NCBI GenBank assembly: GCA_900768465.1
Contig: CAAGCY010000004.1
Coordinates: forward strand, 22,446 to 86,445
From: Alphaproteobacteria bacterium
Lineage (GTDB): Bacteria; Pseudomonadota; Alphaproteobacteria; CAAGCB01; CAG-977
Direction of reading: 5' to 3'
DNA length: 64,000 bases
Shown in pieces: positions 14,891 through 24,065 of the stretch. The notes under the pieces were generated by a model that saw nothing but the letters and a program-made list of their open reading frames with translations, was not told where the DNA came from and ran no database searches. A program made the translations under genes and the position numbers. Positions within the stretch are counted from its first letter, which is position 1; every line of letters starts with the position of its first letter.

Positions 14891-16537
14891 TCAGACACAC
14901 CGTCCGTTCTTAAGCGTTTTTCCGTTTTTACAGCTCAGGCACGTTTTCGCATCCGAACAGGTTTCACAGTCGCTTAACGCCCCCGCGCATTTGCGGCACA
15001 GCGTTCCCGACAGATAGTATTCGCTGCTTGAACACGCCAAACAGGTTTGCGCATCGGAACATTTCCCGCATCCTGGCGGACAGTTGCGGCAAGTGCTGCC
15101 CGACAAATATTTGCCGTCGGGGCAATCAATGGCGGCGCACGTTCCTTCGTACAATTCGTACCCCGTATCGCACACGTCGCACGAATCGGGCGTGGAGCAG
15201 GCTTTGCAGCCGTCGGGACATTTTTCGGGAACGCATTTTTCCCCACGCAAATCGTATCCCGCCGCGCAGCCGAAACAGCTGTTCGCGTCGCAAGCCGTGC
15301 AATGTTCAATCGTGCAAGGGCGGCATTCGCCTGTTGCGTCGTCTTTGAATGTGCCGCGTTCGCAGACGCGCGAAACGCATGCGCGCCGTTCGGCATCAAA
15401 GAAATAGCCTTTTTTGCATTGCAGACAGCTGTCACCGTTTGCACATTGTTCGCAATCGGGCAGGCAGGAAACGCAGAAATTGCCTTTCAAATAGGTGCGC
15501 GGCTCACAGGCGATCGCTTTGCACTGCGTTCCGACGGGTTCAAAGCCGATGTTGCAAGCCAGACAGCTGTCGGGCGAAGTGCATTGAGAACAGCCCGCGG
15601 GACAAGGCAGACAATCGTTGCCGCTTAAATATTTTCCCGATTGGCAGACAATAGGGGCGCATTTCCCGTCTTTCAGCTGAAATCCCGTTTGACACTTTGT
15701 GCAGACCGATCCGGAGCAAGCCGTGCATTTGTCGTCTTTGGTCGCCGCCGGACAAGCCGCGCATTCGCCGTTCAGGACACCGAAGCCTTCTTCGCATGCC
15801 GTACAATCGGTTGAGGACGTGCAAGAGGTGCAATGCGGTATTATGAAACACGAAGAACACAAATTTTCATCCGCATACTGACCTGCGGCACATTCAATCG
15901 GAACGCACTCGGAATTGTTTTTTTGACTGTTGACGCACTTCATTTTATCGGGACAGTCGGCGGATTGAGTGCAAGTGACGCATTGTCCGTTTCCGTTGGC
16001 TTTCATGGAAACGCATCCGCAGGTTTCGCCTGACGGGCAAGGTTCGCATCCGCCGAGACCGTCGGGTTTGTACGCGGGCGGACAGTTGCAGCGTTCCGTT
16101 TTTCGACACGCGTTACATTCGCGCCGTCCGCCGACAAAAGTGCATTTGTTGCCGTCGTAGCAAGACGAATCCGAACAGCCGCAGTAAGAGGAATGTCCCT
16201 TGTCCTCGACAAAGCAAACTGGTGTTGTGCCGGCGCATTTTTCCCCGTCGGAGTTTATCGAATCCAGACAAAGCTCAATGCAGATTTGATTTTTGCACAC
16301 TTGTTCGGGGGCGCAGTCCGTATCGGCGCGGCATCCGCTGACGCAGCGGCTTGACGCCGTGTCGCAGTATTCGCCGAATTGGCAGTCGTCGTTTGTTTTA
16401 CAGGCGGGCTTTGCAACAGAGGAAGGGGCGGCGGTTGCCTGCGGAGCTTTTTCCTCGTCCTCGTAATCGAAAATCAGCTCGGCGGCGCGAAGCGGACAAT
16501 AAAACAGCAATAATCCGAAAAACAAAGTTTTTATCAT
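14891..16537 (-). CDS. Secreted cysteine-rich repeat protein (VSP/furin-like architecture)
   Basis: This 548-residue protein begins with a signal peptide (to about residue 19) and then holds about 87 cysteines, roughly 16% of residues. The body is a series of units with a CxxxCxxC-x6-CxxC rhythm, such as PPGCGKCSDAQTCLAC and PAGCSQCTSPDSCLAC. The pattern recalls furin-like/growth-factor-receptor repeats, ciliate surface proteins and Giardia variant surface proteins. There is no C-terminal membrane anchor or sorting signal. Heavy disulfide bonding in the periplasm or outside is expected. The gene lies immediately after the phosphomannomutase-type gene (4-nt gap). Confidence 0.85.
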   Translation of the reverse strand: MIKTLFFGLLLFYCPLRAAELIFDYEDEEKAPQATAAPSSVAKPACKTNDDCQFGEYCDTASSRCVSGCRADTDCAPEQVCKNQICIELCLDSINSDGEKCAGTTPVCFVEDKGHSSYCGCSDSSCYDGNKCTFVGGRRECNACRKTERCNCPPAYKPDGLGGCEPCPSGETCGCVSMKANGNGQCVTCTQSADCPDKMKCVNSQKNNSECVPIECAAGQYADENLCSSCFIIPHCTSCTSSTDCTACEEGFGVLNGECAACPAATKDDKCTACSGSVCTKCQTGFQLKDGKCAPIVCQSGKYLSGNDCLPCPAGCSQCTSPDSCLACNIGFEPVGTQCKAIACEPRTYLKGNFCVSCLPDCEQCANGDSCLQCKKGYFFDAERRACVSRVCERGTFKDDATGECRPCTIEHCTACDANSCFGCAAGYDLRGEKCVPEKCPDGCKACSTPDSCDVCDTGYELYEGTCAAIDCPDGKYLSGSTCRNCPPGCGKCSDAQTCLACSSSEYYLSGTLCRKCAGALSDCETCSDAKTCLSCKNGKTLKNGRCV

Positions 16538-16540
16538 CGG

Positions 16541-17908
16541 TTACCCCTCCAACCGTTGTTCAAAAGCGAAAAGTTCTTTTGTCAAAACCGCCAATTCTTC
16601 CGCGGAATCGGCTTCGCAAGCCCCCAGCAAAGCGGGCATCGTGTTTGATGCGCGCAACAGCCACCACGCGCCCGACGGCTTGAATACTTTGACGCCGTCC
16701 GTATCGTCGAACGGGATGCCGTCTTGGGCCAAAAGCCGTTTCGCCCGTTCGATTTTGGAAAACTTGACCGAATCGGGGCAGGGAAACTTGATTTCTGGCG
16801 ACAGGTTCGTTTCGGGAATCGCGTCCAATCGGGCTTGAAAGCCGCCTTGCTCCGCTATCGACAGCAGCCGCAACGCCGCATACAAAGCGTCGTCGTAGCC
16901 GTAATACGAATCGGCAAAGCAGATGTGGCCGCTTTTTTCACCGCCCAGAGGCGCGTTCTTTTCAATCATCTGTTGCTTGATGAAAGAATGTCCCGTTTTG
17001 GTGATGACGGGGTTTCCGCCCAAGCGTTTGATTTCGCGTGCGAAAGTTTTGCCGCATTTGACATCGGCGACTATGTTCGCTCCCGTTTGATGCGCCAAAA
17101 TCGGTTCGGCGAATACGGGCAGCAGCGAATCCGTATAAACGAAATTTCCGCGCGAATCAAAGACGCCCAGCCTGTCCGAATCGCCGTCGAAAACCAGTCC
17201 CAAGTCGGCGTGATTTTCCAAAACGGCATTCTTCAGCCCCGTCAGTTCGGCGGGATTGGACGCGTCGGGCGCATGGGCGGGAAAGCTTCCGTCAACCGCG
17301 GCGTTCAATAAAATGTGCTGTCCGTTCAAAAGCTTGACCAATTCGGGGACAATCGTTGCCGCCGTGCCGTTCCCGCAATCCCAAACGACCGTCAGCGGCT
17401 GTTTTCCCGTTTGGTAAGCGGTTAAAAGCTTTTGAATATAAAGCGGTTTGATGTCTTGCGTTTCCCGTTCGCCCTTGCCCGAAGTAAAATCGGCGGCGGC
17501 AATCCGTTCGCCCAACGCTTGGATTTTTTCGCCGAAAAACAGCTTGCCGTTCAAAACGAATTTGAAGCCGTTGTATTCTTTAGGGTTGTGGGACGCGGTT
17601 ACCATAACGCCGCAATCGGTTCGTCCCGTTTGCGTCGCAAAGTAAAGCGCGGGAGTCGGACAAACGCCGATGTCGATGACGGTCAAACCGCAGCTTGCCA
17701 AGCCGTCCGTTAAAAAGCGGTGCAGCGAATCGGACGAAAGACGCCCGTCGCGCGCGACAAAAACCTGTTTTTTGTGCGATTCGATCAGAACCGTACCGAA
17801 AGCTTTGCCGATTGCAAGGGCGTCTTGGTTTCTTAAGCTCCGTCCCGCAACGCCGCGGATGTCCGCGGCGCGCAGAATGGAACAATCAAAGGTATCAGGT
17901 GATAACAT
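16541..17908 (-). CDS. Phosphomannomutase/phosphoglucomutase (AlgC/ManB type)
   Basis: The 455-residue enzyme of the alpha-D-phosphohexomutase family has the phospho-serine loop VTASHNPKEYNG, the Mg2+ loop DGDSDRLG, the sugar-binding GGEKSGH and the C-terminal phosphate loop RASNTMP. It interconverts 1- and 6-phosphates of mannose or glucose, feeding surface polysaccharide and sugar-nucleotide synthesis. It overlaps the upstream pgm gene by 14 nt, so the two mutases form an operon. Confidence 0.92.
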   Translation of the reverse strand: MLSPDTFDCSILRAADIRGVAGRSLRNQDALAIGKAFGTVLIESHKKQVFVARDGRLSSDSLHRFLTDGLASCGLTVIDIGVCPTPALYFATQTGRTDCGVMVTASHNPKEYNGFKFVLNGKLFFGEKIQALGERIAAADFTSGKGERETQDIKPLYIQKLLTAYQTGKQPLTVVWDCGNGTAATIVPELVKLLNGQHILLNAAVDGSFPAHAPDASNPAELTGLKNAVLENHADLGLVFDGDSDRLGVFDSRGNFVYTDSLLPVFAEPILAHQTGANIVADVKCGKTFAREIKRLGGNPVITKTGHSFIKQQMIEKNAPLGGEKSGHICFADSYYGYDDALYAALRLLSIAEQGGFQARLDAIPETNLSPEIKFPCPDSVKFSKIERAKRLLAQDGIPFDDTDGVKVFKPSGAWWLLRASNTMPALLGACEADSAEELAVLTKELFAFEQRLEG

Positions 17909-19529
17909 CGGGTTTCTTGCGACCCGTTTTGGCTTTTACACCCGAAATTTCTTCGGCGATTTCAATCAAATCCGCCAAAGCTTCCTGCGGATCCAAGTCG
18001 TGTTTGGCAACATTGGGTTCGTATTTTTCGATGTAAATGCGAATGGTCGCCCCTTGCGTTCCCGTGCCAGACAGACGGAACACGATGCGGGAACCGTCCT
18101 TGAACAAAACGCGGACACCCTGATTTTTGCTGACGCTTTTGTCAACGGGATCGACGTAGGTGAAGTTGTCGAACGTTTCGACTTCGTAGTCGCCGTAGAA
18201 CTTGCCGACTTCCGATTCGGCGCGGGCGGTCATGTCGTCCATCATCGCTTTGGCGACGGCGCCGTCAACGCCTTCGTAGTCGTGGCGGGAATAATAGTTT
18301 CTGCCGTATTTCTTCCAATGGGCTTTGACGATTTCTTCGACCGACATATTCGTCGCGGCAATAATGTTCAGCCAGTACAGAACAGCCCACAAGCCGTCCT
18401 TTTCACGGACGTGGTTCGATCCCGTGCCAAAGCTTTCTTCGCCGCAAATGGTCGCTTTGTTCGCGTCCAGCAGGTTGCCGAAGAATTTCCAGCCCGTAGG
18501 GGTTTCGTAACAGCTCATCCCCATGCCGCGCGCGACACGGTCGACCGCCTGCGACGTCGGCATCGAACGGGCGACGCCCGTCAAGCCGCGGTCGTAGCCC
18601 GGCGCGTTCCAGAAGTTCGCCACAATCACCGCCAAGCTGTCGCTGGGGTTGACGTAGAACTTGTGTCCCAAAATCATATTGCGGTCGCCGTCGCCGTCGG
18701 AAGCCGCCCCGAAATCGGGACCGTTGTCCGAAAACATTTCTTCGACCAAGGTATGGGCGTACACCAGATTCGGATCGGGGTGCAGACCGCCGAAGTCTTC
18801 TTTGGGAACCGCGTTGACGACCGTTCCTTCGGGGGCTTTCAAAACGCCTTCCAGAATGTATTTGGCGTAAGGACCCGTGACGGCGTTCATCGCGTCGTAG
18901 CGCATTTTGAACTTGCCGATTTGGAACAGACGTTTAATCAAGTCGAAATCGAACAGTTTCGCCATCATTTCCGCATAATCGGCGACGGGGTCGATGATTT
19001 TGATTTTGGTTTCGCCCAAAATCTTTTCACCGACGGTGTCCAAATCGACGTCGGGCGTGTCCGCGATGACGTAGTTTTCGATTTTCTGCGAATTGGCGTA
19101 AATCGCTTCGGTTACTTTTTCGGGAGCGGGACCGCCGTTCGAGATGTTGTATTTGATGCCGAAATCCGCGTTCGGACCGCCGGGGTTGTGGCTGGCGGAC
19201 AAAATCAAGCCGCCGAACGCCTGATATTTGCGGATGATGCAGGATGTCGCGGGGGTGGACAGCAATCCGCCCTTGCCAATCATCAGTTCGCCGAATCCGT
19301 TGGCGACCGCCATTTTGATAATGGTTTGAATGGCTTTGCGGTTAAAGTAGCGTCCGTCGCCGCCGACCACCAGCGTTTTGCCGTGGAAGTCTTCCAAGCT
19401 GTTGAAAACGGATTGAACAAAGTTTTCCAAATAGCGGGGCTGTTCAAAAACGGTAACTTTTTTGCGCAGACCCGAAGTTCCCGGACGTTGACCTTCAAAA
19501 GGAGTTGTCGGGACGATTTTAATATTCAT
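17895..19529 (-). CDS. pgm: Phosphoglucomutase, alpha-D-glucose specific
   Basis: This 544-residue enzyme is of the longer Pgm type (E. coli Pgm 546). It has the LSASHNPGG phospho-serine loop, the DGDGDRNM metal loop, the CGEESFG sugar-binding loop and an RLSGTGTQGAT phosphate-binding loop. It interconverts glucose-1-phosphate and glucose-6-phosphate at the branch between glycolysis and glycogen or UDP-glucose synthesis. The start at 19529 follows GGAGG. Two different phosphohexomutases side by side suggests a sugar-storage or envelope-sugar unit. Confidence 0.95.
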   Translation of the reverse strand: MNIKIVPTTPFEGQRPGTSGLRKKVTVFEQPRYLENFVQSVFNSLEDFHGKTLVVGGDGRYFNRKAIQTIIKMAVANGFGELMIGKGGLLSTPATSCIIRKYQAFGGLILSASHNPGGPNADFGIKYNISNGGPAPEKVTEAIYANSQKIENYVIADTPDVDLDTVGEKILGETKIKIIDPVADYAEMMAKLFDFDLIKRLFQIGKFKMRYDAMNAVTGPYAKYILEGVLKAPEGTVVNAVPKEDFGGLHPDPNLVYAHTLVEEMFSDNGPDFGAASDGDGDRNMILGHKFYVNPSDSLAVIVANFWNAPGYDRGLTGVARSMPTSQAVDRVARGMGMSCYETPTGWKFFGNLLDANKATICGEESFGTGSNHVREKDGLWAVLYWLNIIAATNMSVEEIVKAHWKKYGRNYYSRHDYEGVDGAVAKAMMDDMTARAESEVGKFYGDYEVETFDNFTYVDPVDKSVSKNQGVRVLFKDGSRIVFRLSGTGTQGATIRIYIEKYEPNVAKHDLDPQEALADLIEIAEEISGVKAKTGRKKPDVIT

Positions 19530-19621
19530 TTTGCCTCCAGAAAAAAAGGGAACCAAAAAACAAAATACGTTTTGTTACAGAATGTTGGATTCCTGTCCGT
19601 CTGTCAAGGAATCGTTTCCCG

Positions 19622-20425
19622 TCAATCCGTTTTTTCACCGATGGCGTGCAAAATATTGCGCAGTTCCTGCCGTGCCGCCAGCGTGTTCGCCGTCAATTTC
19701 AGCTGGGATTTGCCGCCGCCCAAATCCAGCAAAGTCAGCCCTTTCAGGAACAGTTCGCGAAAAATGATTCGTTCGCCCAATCCGCCGAGAGGGGTGAAGT
19801 TGATGCGTTTGCCCAAAGCGGTCAGCAATTTCCAAATCACTTTTTCGTTGCGCGTCGAAACGTGCATGGTGCGGTTTCTGACGACAAACCATTTGGTTTG
19901 CGGGCGTTTTTGCGCCGCGCGTTTTTGCCGCGCCTGCCACACCGTTTGGGCGTAGTGTCCGGGGGCTTTGACGGTCAAAGATTCGGCGTCGACTTTTGCC
20001 AAAACGTCCAAATCAATCAAGCTGTCGTTAATCGGTGTTATCAAAACGTCCGCCGCCGAATGAGCCAAACGGAACAGCGCACTGTCCGCCCCCGCCGTGT
20101 CGATGACGACGACGTCGTTTTCGTTTTTAAGCTTTTCGACCTGATACAAAAAAGCGACTTCGTCCTCTTTGCGTTCGGATTCGGTCGGAAATTCGCGGAC
20201 GCTGACGGTCAGGTGTTCGGGCAGTCCCAACGCAAGCCTGTGTTTTTCACCGTAATCGGCGCGGTTTTCGATATAGTGCGTCAGCGTGCCTTGTCTGCCG
20301 TCCAAATCAATGGACGCGACGCGTTTGCCTTGGCGTAAAAACCATACAATCAAGTGCATTGCCAGCGTGGATTTGCCGGTGCCGCCTTTTTCGTTTCCGA
20401 TAACGATGACTTTGCCTGCGGGCAT
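19622..20425 (-). CDS. mipZ: Division plane positioning ATPase MipZ
   Basis: The 267-residue ParA-superfamily ATPase has the deviant Walker A EKGGTGKST with signature Lys13, the SIDLDGRQGTLTHYIENR stretch typical of MipZ, and VVIDTAGADS as Walker B. In Caulobacter it forms a bipolar gradient from ParB and inhibits FtsZ near the poles, placing the septum at mid-cell. It is widespread in alphaproteobacteria lacking MinCDE. The start at 20425 follows AAGGA; the frame is open upstream but without homology. Confidence 0.92.
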   Translation of the reverse strand: MPAGKVIVIGNEKGGTGKSTLAMHLIVWFLRQGKRVASIDLDGRQGTLTHYIENRADYGEKHRLALGLPEHLTVSVREFPTESERKEDEVAFLYQVEKLKNENDVVVIDTAGADSALFRLAHSAADVLITPINDSLIDLDVLAKVDAESLTVKAPGHYAQTVWQARQKRAAQKRPQTKWFVVRNRTMHVSTRNEKVIWKLLTALGKRINFTPLGGLGERIIFRELFLKGLTLLDLGGGKSQLKLTANTLAARQELRNILHAIGEKTD

Positions 20426-20573
20426 AAAGGGAATCCTTTGTTTTATTGATTTTTCCCAGATTACGCCGATTGCGGCGGAAATTTCAAGAACTAAAAATGT
20501 TTGACAAAAACAGATTGATTTTGTCAATAAAAAGTGGTAGTTTATAAAGGATAGAAAATTGCAGGAGTATGCC

Positions 20574-21242
20574 ATGCTGACCGATTTTTTCAAAAAAGAT
20601 GCAACTTCTTATCCGTCGGGCGGTAAATCGCTGGGGGATAAATCGCGTTGCGGCGTGTACGACCGCGCTTTGGCAAAAGCGGGAATGCTTGTTTGTTCGG
20701 TCGCAATGGCGGCGTCTTTGACGGGGTGCGCTTTCGGTTTGTCGCGCGAAGAAATCGATGCGATGAAGGCAAAAGTTCCCGAAAAACAGAAAAAAGAACT
20801 GGTTGCCAAATGCGACAGCATCCTGCTGGCGAAAATGGACAGCTGTTATTTGGCAGGCGGCGGAAAAGCCCCCGATACCAAACAGGCAATCGGTGTCGGT
20901 ATTATCGTTCCCGTGGTTTCGGAAAAGGGGGATGCCGTTTCCAACGCCGTTTTGAACGGATACCATGCCGCACGGGCGGAAATTACGGATGCTTTGCCTT
21001 CGCGGGACAAACGCACGGGGGCGGATTACGTCGTATTGGATTATATGAACGAATGTTCCGCGCAAGCCGTTCGGACTAAAACAGACTACGAACCGTGCAT
21101 GACCACCGAAGGAATGGAAATGAAGCTGACGGAAACAAAGCTGGGCAGACCCGAGTTTTATCAAACCGTTGCGTCGCACGTCAAAGCCCGTCAAGCCGAA
21201 CGGGCGGCTTTTCAAACAAAAATCGTTCAAAACGGACGTTAA
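20574..21242 (+). CDS. Hypothetical protein with a lipobox-like segment
   Basis: A 222-residue protein of unknown family. ATG 20574 follows AGGAG (20563-20567). A hydrophobic run ends in SLTGC at residue 52, which resembles a lipobox but is unusually far from the N terminus; a shorter start at Met38 (ATG 20685) would give a conventional lipoprotein signal. The mature part is helical and polar with four further cysteines. It is followed 11 nt later by a papain-like-fold candidate, and the two probably work together. Confidence 0.7.
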   Translation: MLTDFFKKDATSYPSGGKSLGDKSRCGVYDRALAKAGMLVCSVAMAASLTGCAFGLSREEIDAMKAKVPEKQKKELVAKCDSILLAKMDSCYLAGGGKAPDTKQAIGVGIIVPVVSEKGDAVSNAVLNGYHAARAEITDALPSRDKRTGADYVVLDYMNECSAQAVRTKTDYEPCMTTEGMEMKLTETKLGRPEFYQTVASHVKARQAERAAFQTKIVQNGR

Positions 21243-21253
21243 AAGGCAGCGGG

Positions 21254-21946
21254 ATGGCGGATAAAAAAACGGACCACAAAATCACCCTTTATATCGATAC
21301 GCCGACGCCGATGTTGCGATCGGGGCTGTCGGCGACCGCCATCAGCGGTCATGTGTTCGTCGGATTGTCGAACGGTGATAAGGAAGAACGCTGGGGGTAT
21401 TCCCATACGGATTATTCCGCCAATAAATTAAAGATGCTGATCAACGTCATTCGCGGGTCAAAAGGCGCGATGGAACCCGAAGACGCCAATTCCCCGTATC
21501 ACGAAGCAATCGTTTGGAACGTGACCGAAGAACAGTACAACGCGGCGCGGGCAAAAATCGCCGAACACCGCAAAAATCCCGGAACGTACAAACTTTTTGA
21601 GAAAAATTGCTCGGTTGTCGCGACCTCCGTTTTGCAGGCGGCGGGAATTAAGGATGTTTCCAAAACGGAGGGAATGACGCCGTACGGTTTGGTGCTGAAG
21701 AAAAGAATTATGCTGGCGAAGCGCCGATTGGAAGTGGCGGCGTTTAAAGCCAAAAACACGCTGAATATGCTGTTCGGAAAAAAGAAAGTTCCCGGATCGA
21801 AGCTGTTGCAGTCTTTGCGTTCCAAGCCTGTTCCCGTTTCCATCAGGCAGGGAATTTCAAAATCCGAATCGGATTACAACAAGCAGGAAGTCTCTCCCCT
21901 GAACATCAAACGCATATTAAGCAAAATGGCGTCGTGGCGGCTGTAA
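21254..21946 (+). CDS. Putative permuted papain-like (NlpC/P60 or LRAT-type) protein
   Basis: This 231-residue protein has the order expected of permuted papain-fold hydrolases: a His in SGHVFVGL (His33) followed much later by a Cys in NCSVVATSVLQAAG (Cys119) at the start of a helix. DUF4105/NlpC-like proteins with this layout cleave amide or ester bonds. The C-terminal 90 residues are basic and not recognised. It has no signal peptide, so it might be cytoplasmic or an exported effector. It follows the lipobox gene by 11 nt and ends at a terminator. Confidence 0.6.
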   Translation: MADKKTDHKITLYIDTPTPMLRSGLSATAISGHVFVGLSNGDKEERWGYSHTDYSANKLKMLINVIRGSKGAMEPEDANSPYHEAIVWNVTEEQYNAARAKIAEHRKNPGTYKLFEKNCSVVATSVLQAAGIKDVSKTEGMTPYGLVLKKRIMLAKRRLEVAAFKAKNTLNMLFGKKKVPGSKLLQSLRSKPVPVSIRQGISKSESDYNKQEVSPLNIKRILSKMASWRL

Positions 21947-21965
21947 AGCCGTTTTTGAAACGAAG

Positions 21966-21998
21966 AAGGCGCGGAATTCCGCGCCTTGATTTTTTTAA
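21966..21998 (+). terminator. Terminator after the papain-like gene
   Basis: A 9-bp perfect stem (AAGGCGCGG/CCGCGCCTT) with a 4-nt loop is followed by GATTTTTTT. Confidence 0.92.
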
Positions 21999-22011
21999 GG
22001 TGACGGGGCGA

Positions 22012-22335
22012 TTATTTTTTCTTTGCGGGATAGACGGTCAATTCGTCGACAATCAAATAGTTCGGATTGTTTCCGAAGTATTCAACCTTGGCGCGGTCGC
22101 CCGCGTTCAAATCCGTGATTCGGATGTCGCTGTCGAACCAGTCGCCTTTCTTTTCCATTTCGCTGTCTTCGTTGATATGGAAACGGTAAACGCGTCCGTC
22201 ATCCCCTTTGAGGGTGAACGAATCGCTTTCAACGGCGATTGTATCCACCGTTCCGAATGTTTTAACCGAATCGTCCGCTTGCGCCGTAAAAGCCAAACCG
22301 GACAACAGCATTGCCGTAAAAAAGAGCGTTTTCAT
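22012..22335 (-). CDS. Small exported protein, probable beta-barrel/OB-like fold
   Basis: A 107-residue product with a clear signal peptide (MKTLFFTAMLLSGLAFTAQA, cleavage after about residue 20). The 87-residue mature part is short, beta-strand-rich and acidic, ending in KKK. It resembles small periplasmic OB-fold proteins of the YgiW/DUF5666 kind, but the resemblance is weak. The start at 22335 follows AAGGAAGG. It stands alone, about 95 nt downstream of another exported-protein gene. Confidence 0.65.
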   Translation of the reverse strand: MKTLFFTAMLLSGLAFTAQADDSVKTFGTVDTIAVESDSFTLKGDDGRVYRFHINEDSEMEKKGDWFDSDIRITDLNAGDRAKVEYFGNNPNYLIVDELTVYPAKKK

Positions 22336-22430
22336 AGCCAACCTTCCTTTTCGATGTGAAATCGGGATAAATTATACGCTAAACGGCAAATGTTGGGAAG
22401 ATGATACAATTGCCGAAACAGCAATCCTTT

Positions 22431-23237
22431 TTATTGCGGCGGAGGCGGAACGTTCGAATCAACCGCGCCCGTGTCGTCGGTTTGCTCGGGTTTCGGAGCA
22501 AAGCGGCGTCCCCAGACTTTCGGAGCCGCGGGCTGCTGCGGTTCGGCTTTGGGTTCTTCGACGACCGTGCGGGCTTTGAACAGAGATTCCTGTTCTTTGG
22601 ATTTGTCTTTGTCCAGCGGTTCAAGGTCGTTTGAAACGGCGGAAATAAAGTTGTTCAGCCATTCCTGAATGGGCTTGGCGTAAAATTCGCGCGAATCGCC
22701 GCCGTAGATAAAGGTTACCGCGGGACAGTTCCCTCCCGACACAATCAAGTCCACGAAATCGTAGCCTTTTCTGAAACGCAAAGCCAAGCGCGGCGTTATG
22801 ATGCAGGACGAAATTTTCGTAATATTCATCTGGTAATTCGACGCGTTCAACAGCTGTTTTTGAACTTCTTTCAGTCCCGTGTCGTTCAGCGATCCGCAGT
22901 TGCCCAAATGCGCATAGCCGTTAATGGTCGCACTGCGTTTTTTGGGGCTTTTGCGGGCGATGCCGAAACACAGCACTTCGTCGGGTTCGCCGACGATATA
23001 AGAAGCGTCGGGACGGATGCGTTCCTGAATTTCTTTGGACACAATCTGTTCAAACGGCATTTCGGGGGCTTGCGTTTTTTCCTTTTCTTCGGGAAAAGCC
23101 GTGTCCGTCAATCCCGTATCGGGGACGGCGAGGGCGTTGTCCTCGTCGTTGAATCCGGAGCCTCCGACATCATAAAACAGCTGGGCTTGGGCGGGAAAAG
23201 TCGCCAAAAACAGAATTAACGGCAAAAGGTGTTTCAT
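22431..23237 (-). CDS. Exported hypothetical protein with Pro-rich tail
   Basis: A 268-residue protein with a signal peptide ending about residue 18 (ATFPAQAQ). The central domain (about residues 65-200) has five cysteines, probably disulfide bonded in the periplasm, and mixed alpha/beta structure. The last 60 residues are low-complexity and rich in Pro, Glu and Gln, ending in a run of prolines. No family is recognised. It lies 12 nt downstream of the M23 peptidase gene, which suggests a shared envelope role. Confidence 0.65.
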   Translation of the reverse strand: MKHLLPLILFLATFPAQAQLFYDVGGSGFNDEDNALAVPDTGLTDTAFPEEKEKTQAPEMPFEQIVSKEIQERIRPDASYIVGEPDEVLCFGIARKSPKKRSATINGYAHLGNCGSLNDTGLKEVQKQLLNASNYQMNITKISSCIITPRLALRFRKGYDFVDLIVSGGNCPAVTFIYGGDSREFYAKPIQEWLNNFISAVSNDLEPLDKDKSKEQESLFKARTVVEEPKAEPQQPAAPKVWGRRFAPKPEQTDDTGAVDSNVPPPPQ

Positions 23238-23249
23238 TTCGGATTCTCC

Positions 23250-24065
23250 TTATTCGCAGAAAGCTTTTGAATTTTCGATAAAAACGGCGGGGTCGACGCG
23301 TTTGTCGCGCCACATCACGACCCAATGCAAATGCGGTCCCGTTGCACGTCCCGTACTGCCGATTTCGCCGATTTTTTGTCCTTTTTTGACTTTATCGCCC
23401 GTTTCGACGTCCAGCTTGCTCAAGTGGCTGTAGCTGGTTGTTACCTCTTGTCCGTGCGCCAGCAGAATGGTTTTCCCCGTCAAAAACATTTCGTCGTAAG
23501 CCAGCAAGACTTTGGCGTCGGCGGGGGCGAAAACGGGCGTACCCGTCGCGGCGGCGATGTCCAGAGCGTTGTGAGGCGATTTTTCTTCGCCGTTTAAAAT
23601 GCGTTGAGAGCCGTAAATGCTGGAAATCCGTCCTTTTGCGGGCATTTGAAAACACAAGGGCAGCTGCATTTTCACTTTTTTGGCGCGGGCGTCGGCGGTG
23701 GCAAGAAATTCCTTTTCGATGCGGGCGGATTCTTCGGGGGACGGATTGACTTTGTTGTCGGGCAGTCCGTCAATGCGCTGAATTTTCCATTCACGCGGTT
23801 GGATTTGGAGCGTTTTTTCCAGTTTTTCGCCGCTTTTTTCAACCGTAAAAGTCAAATCGCCCGTGTCGCCGCGTCCGATTCCGACGGCAAACCAGCCGTC
23901 TTTGCGCGGCGTGATTTCGACGCCGTTCAGGGAAACGCGGGCTTTCGGCGTCGCAAAAGCAAACAGCATTTCGCCCTGCCGCGGCTGTCCGTGCAGATAC
24001 AAAAGCGGTTCGTCCGCGCGGGCGGAAAACGTTGTCAGACAAAGGGCCAAAATCAAACGAATCAT
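23250..24065 (-). CDS. M23-family peptidoglycan metallopeptidase
   Basis: The 271-residue exported protein has a signal peptide (to about residue 17), an Ig-like N-terminal domain and a C-terminal LytM/M23 domain with complete zinc-site motifs: HNALD, SYSHLS and PHLHW. It should cleave peptide cross-links in periplasmic peptidoglycan. It overlaps the xseA stop by 4 nt, although the functional link to xseA is unclear; this pairing recurs in alphaproteobacteria by my recollection. Confidence 0.9.
   Translation of the reverse strand: MIRLILALCLTTFSARADEPLLYLHGQPRQGEMLFAFATPKARVSLNGVEITPRKDGWFAVGIGRGDTGDLTFTVEKSGEKLEKTLQIQPREWKIQRIDGLPDNKVNPSPEESARIEKEFLATADARAKKVKMQLPLCFQMPAKGRISSIYGSQRILNGEEKSPHNALDIAAATGTPVFAPADAKVLLAYDEMFLTGKTILLAHGQEVTTSYSHLSKLDVETGDKVKKGQKIGEIGSTGRATGPHLHWVVMWRDKRVDPAVFIENSKAFCE

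Noticed and set aside
17670..19955. Very long open frame antisense to pgm and the phosphomannomutase gene; similar long frames antisense to ispDF, hflX, pyk and the GGGtGRT gene
   Set aside because: They mirror the codon bias of clear genes on the other strand, lack ribosome binding sites and resemble no family.
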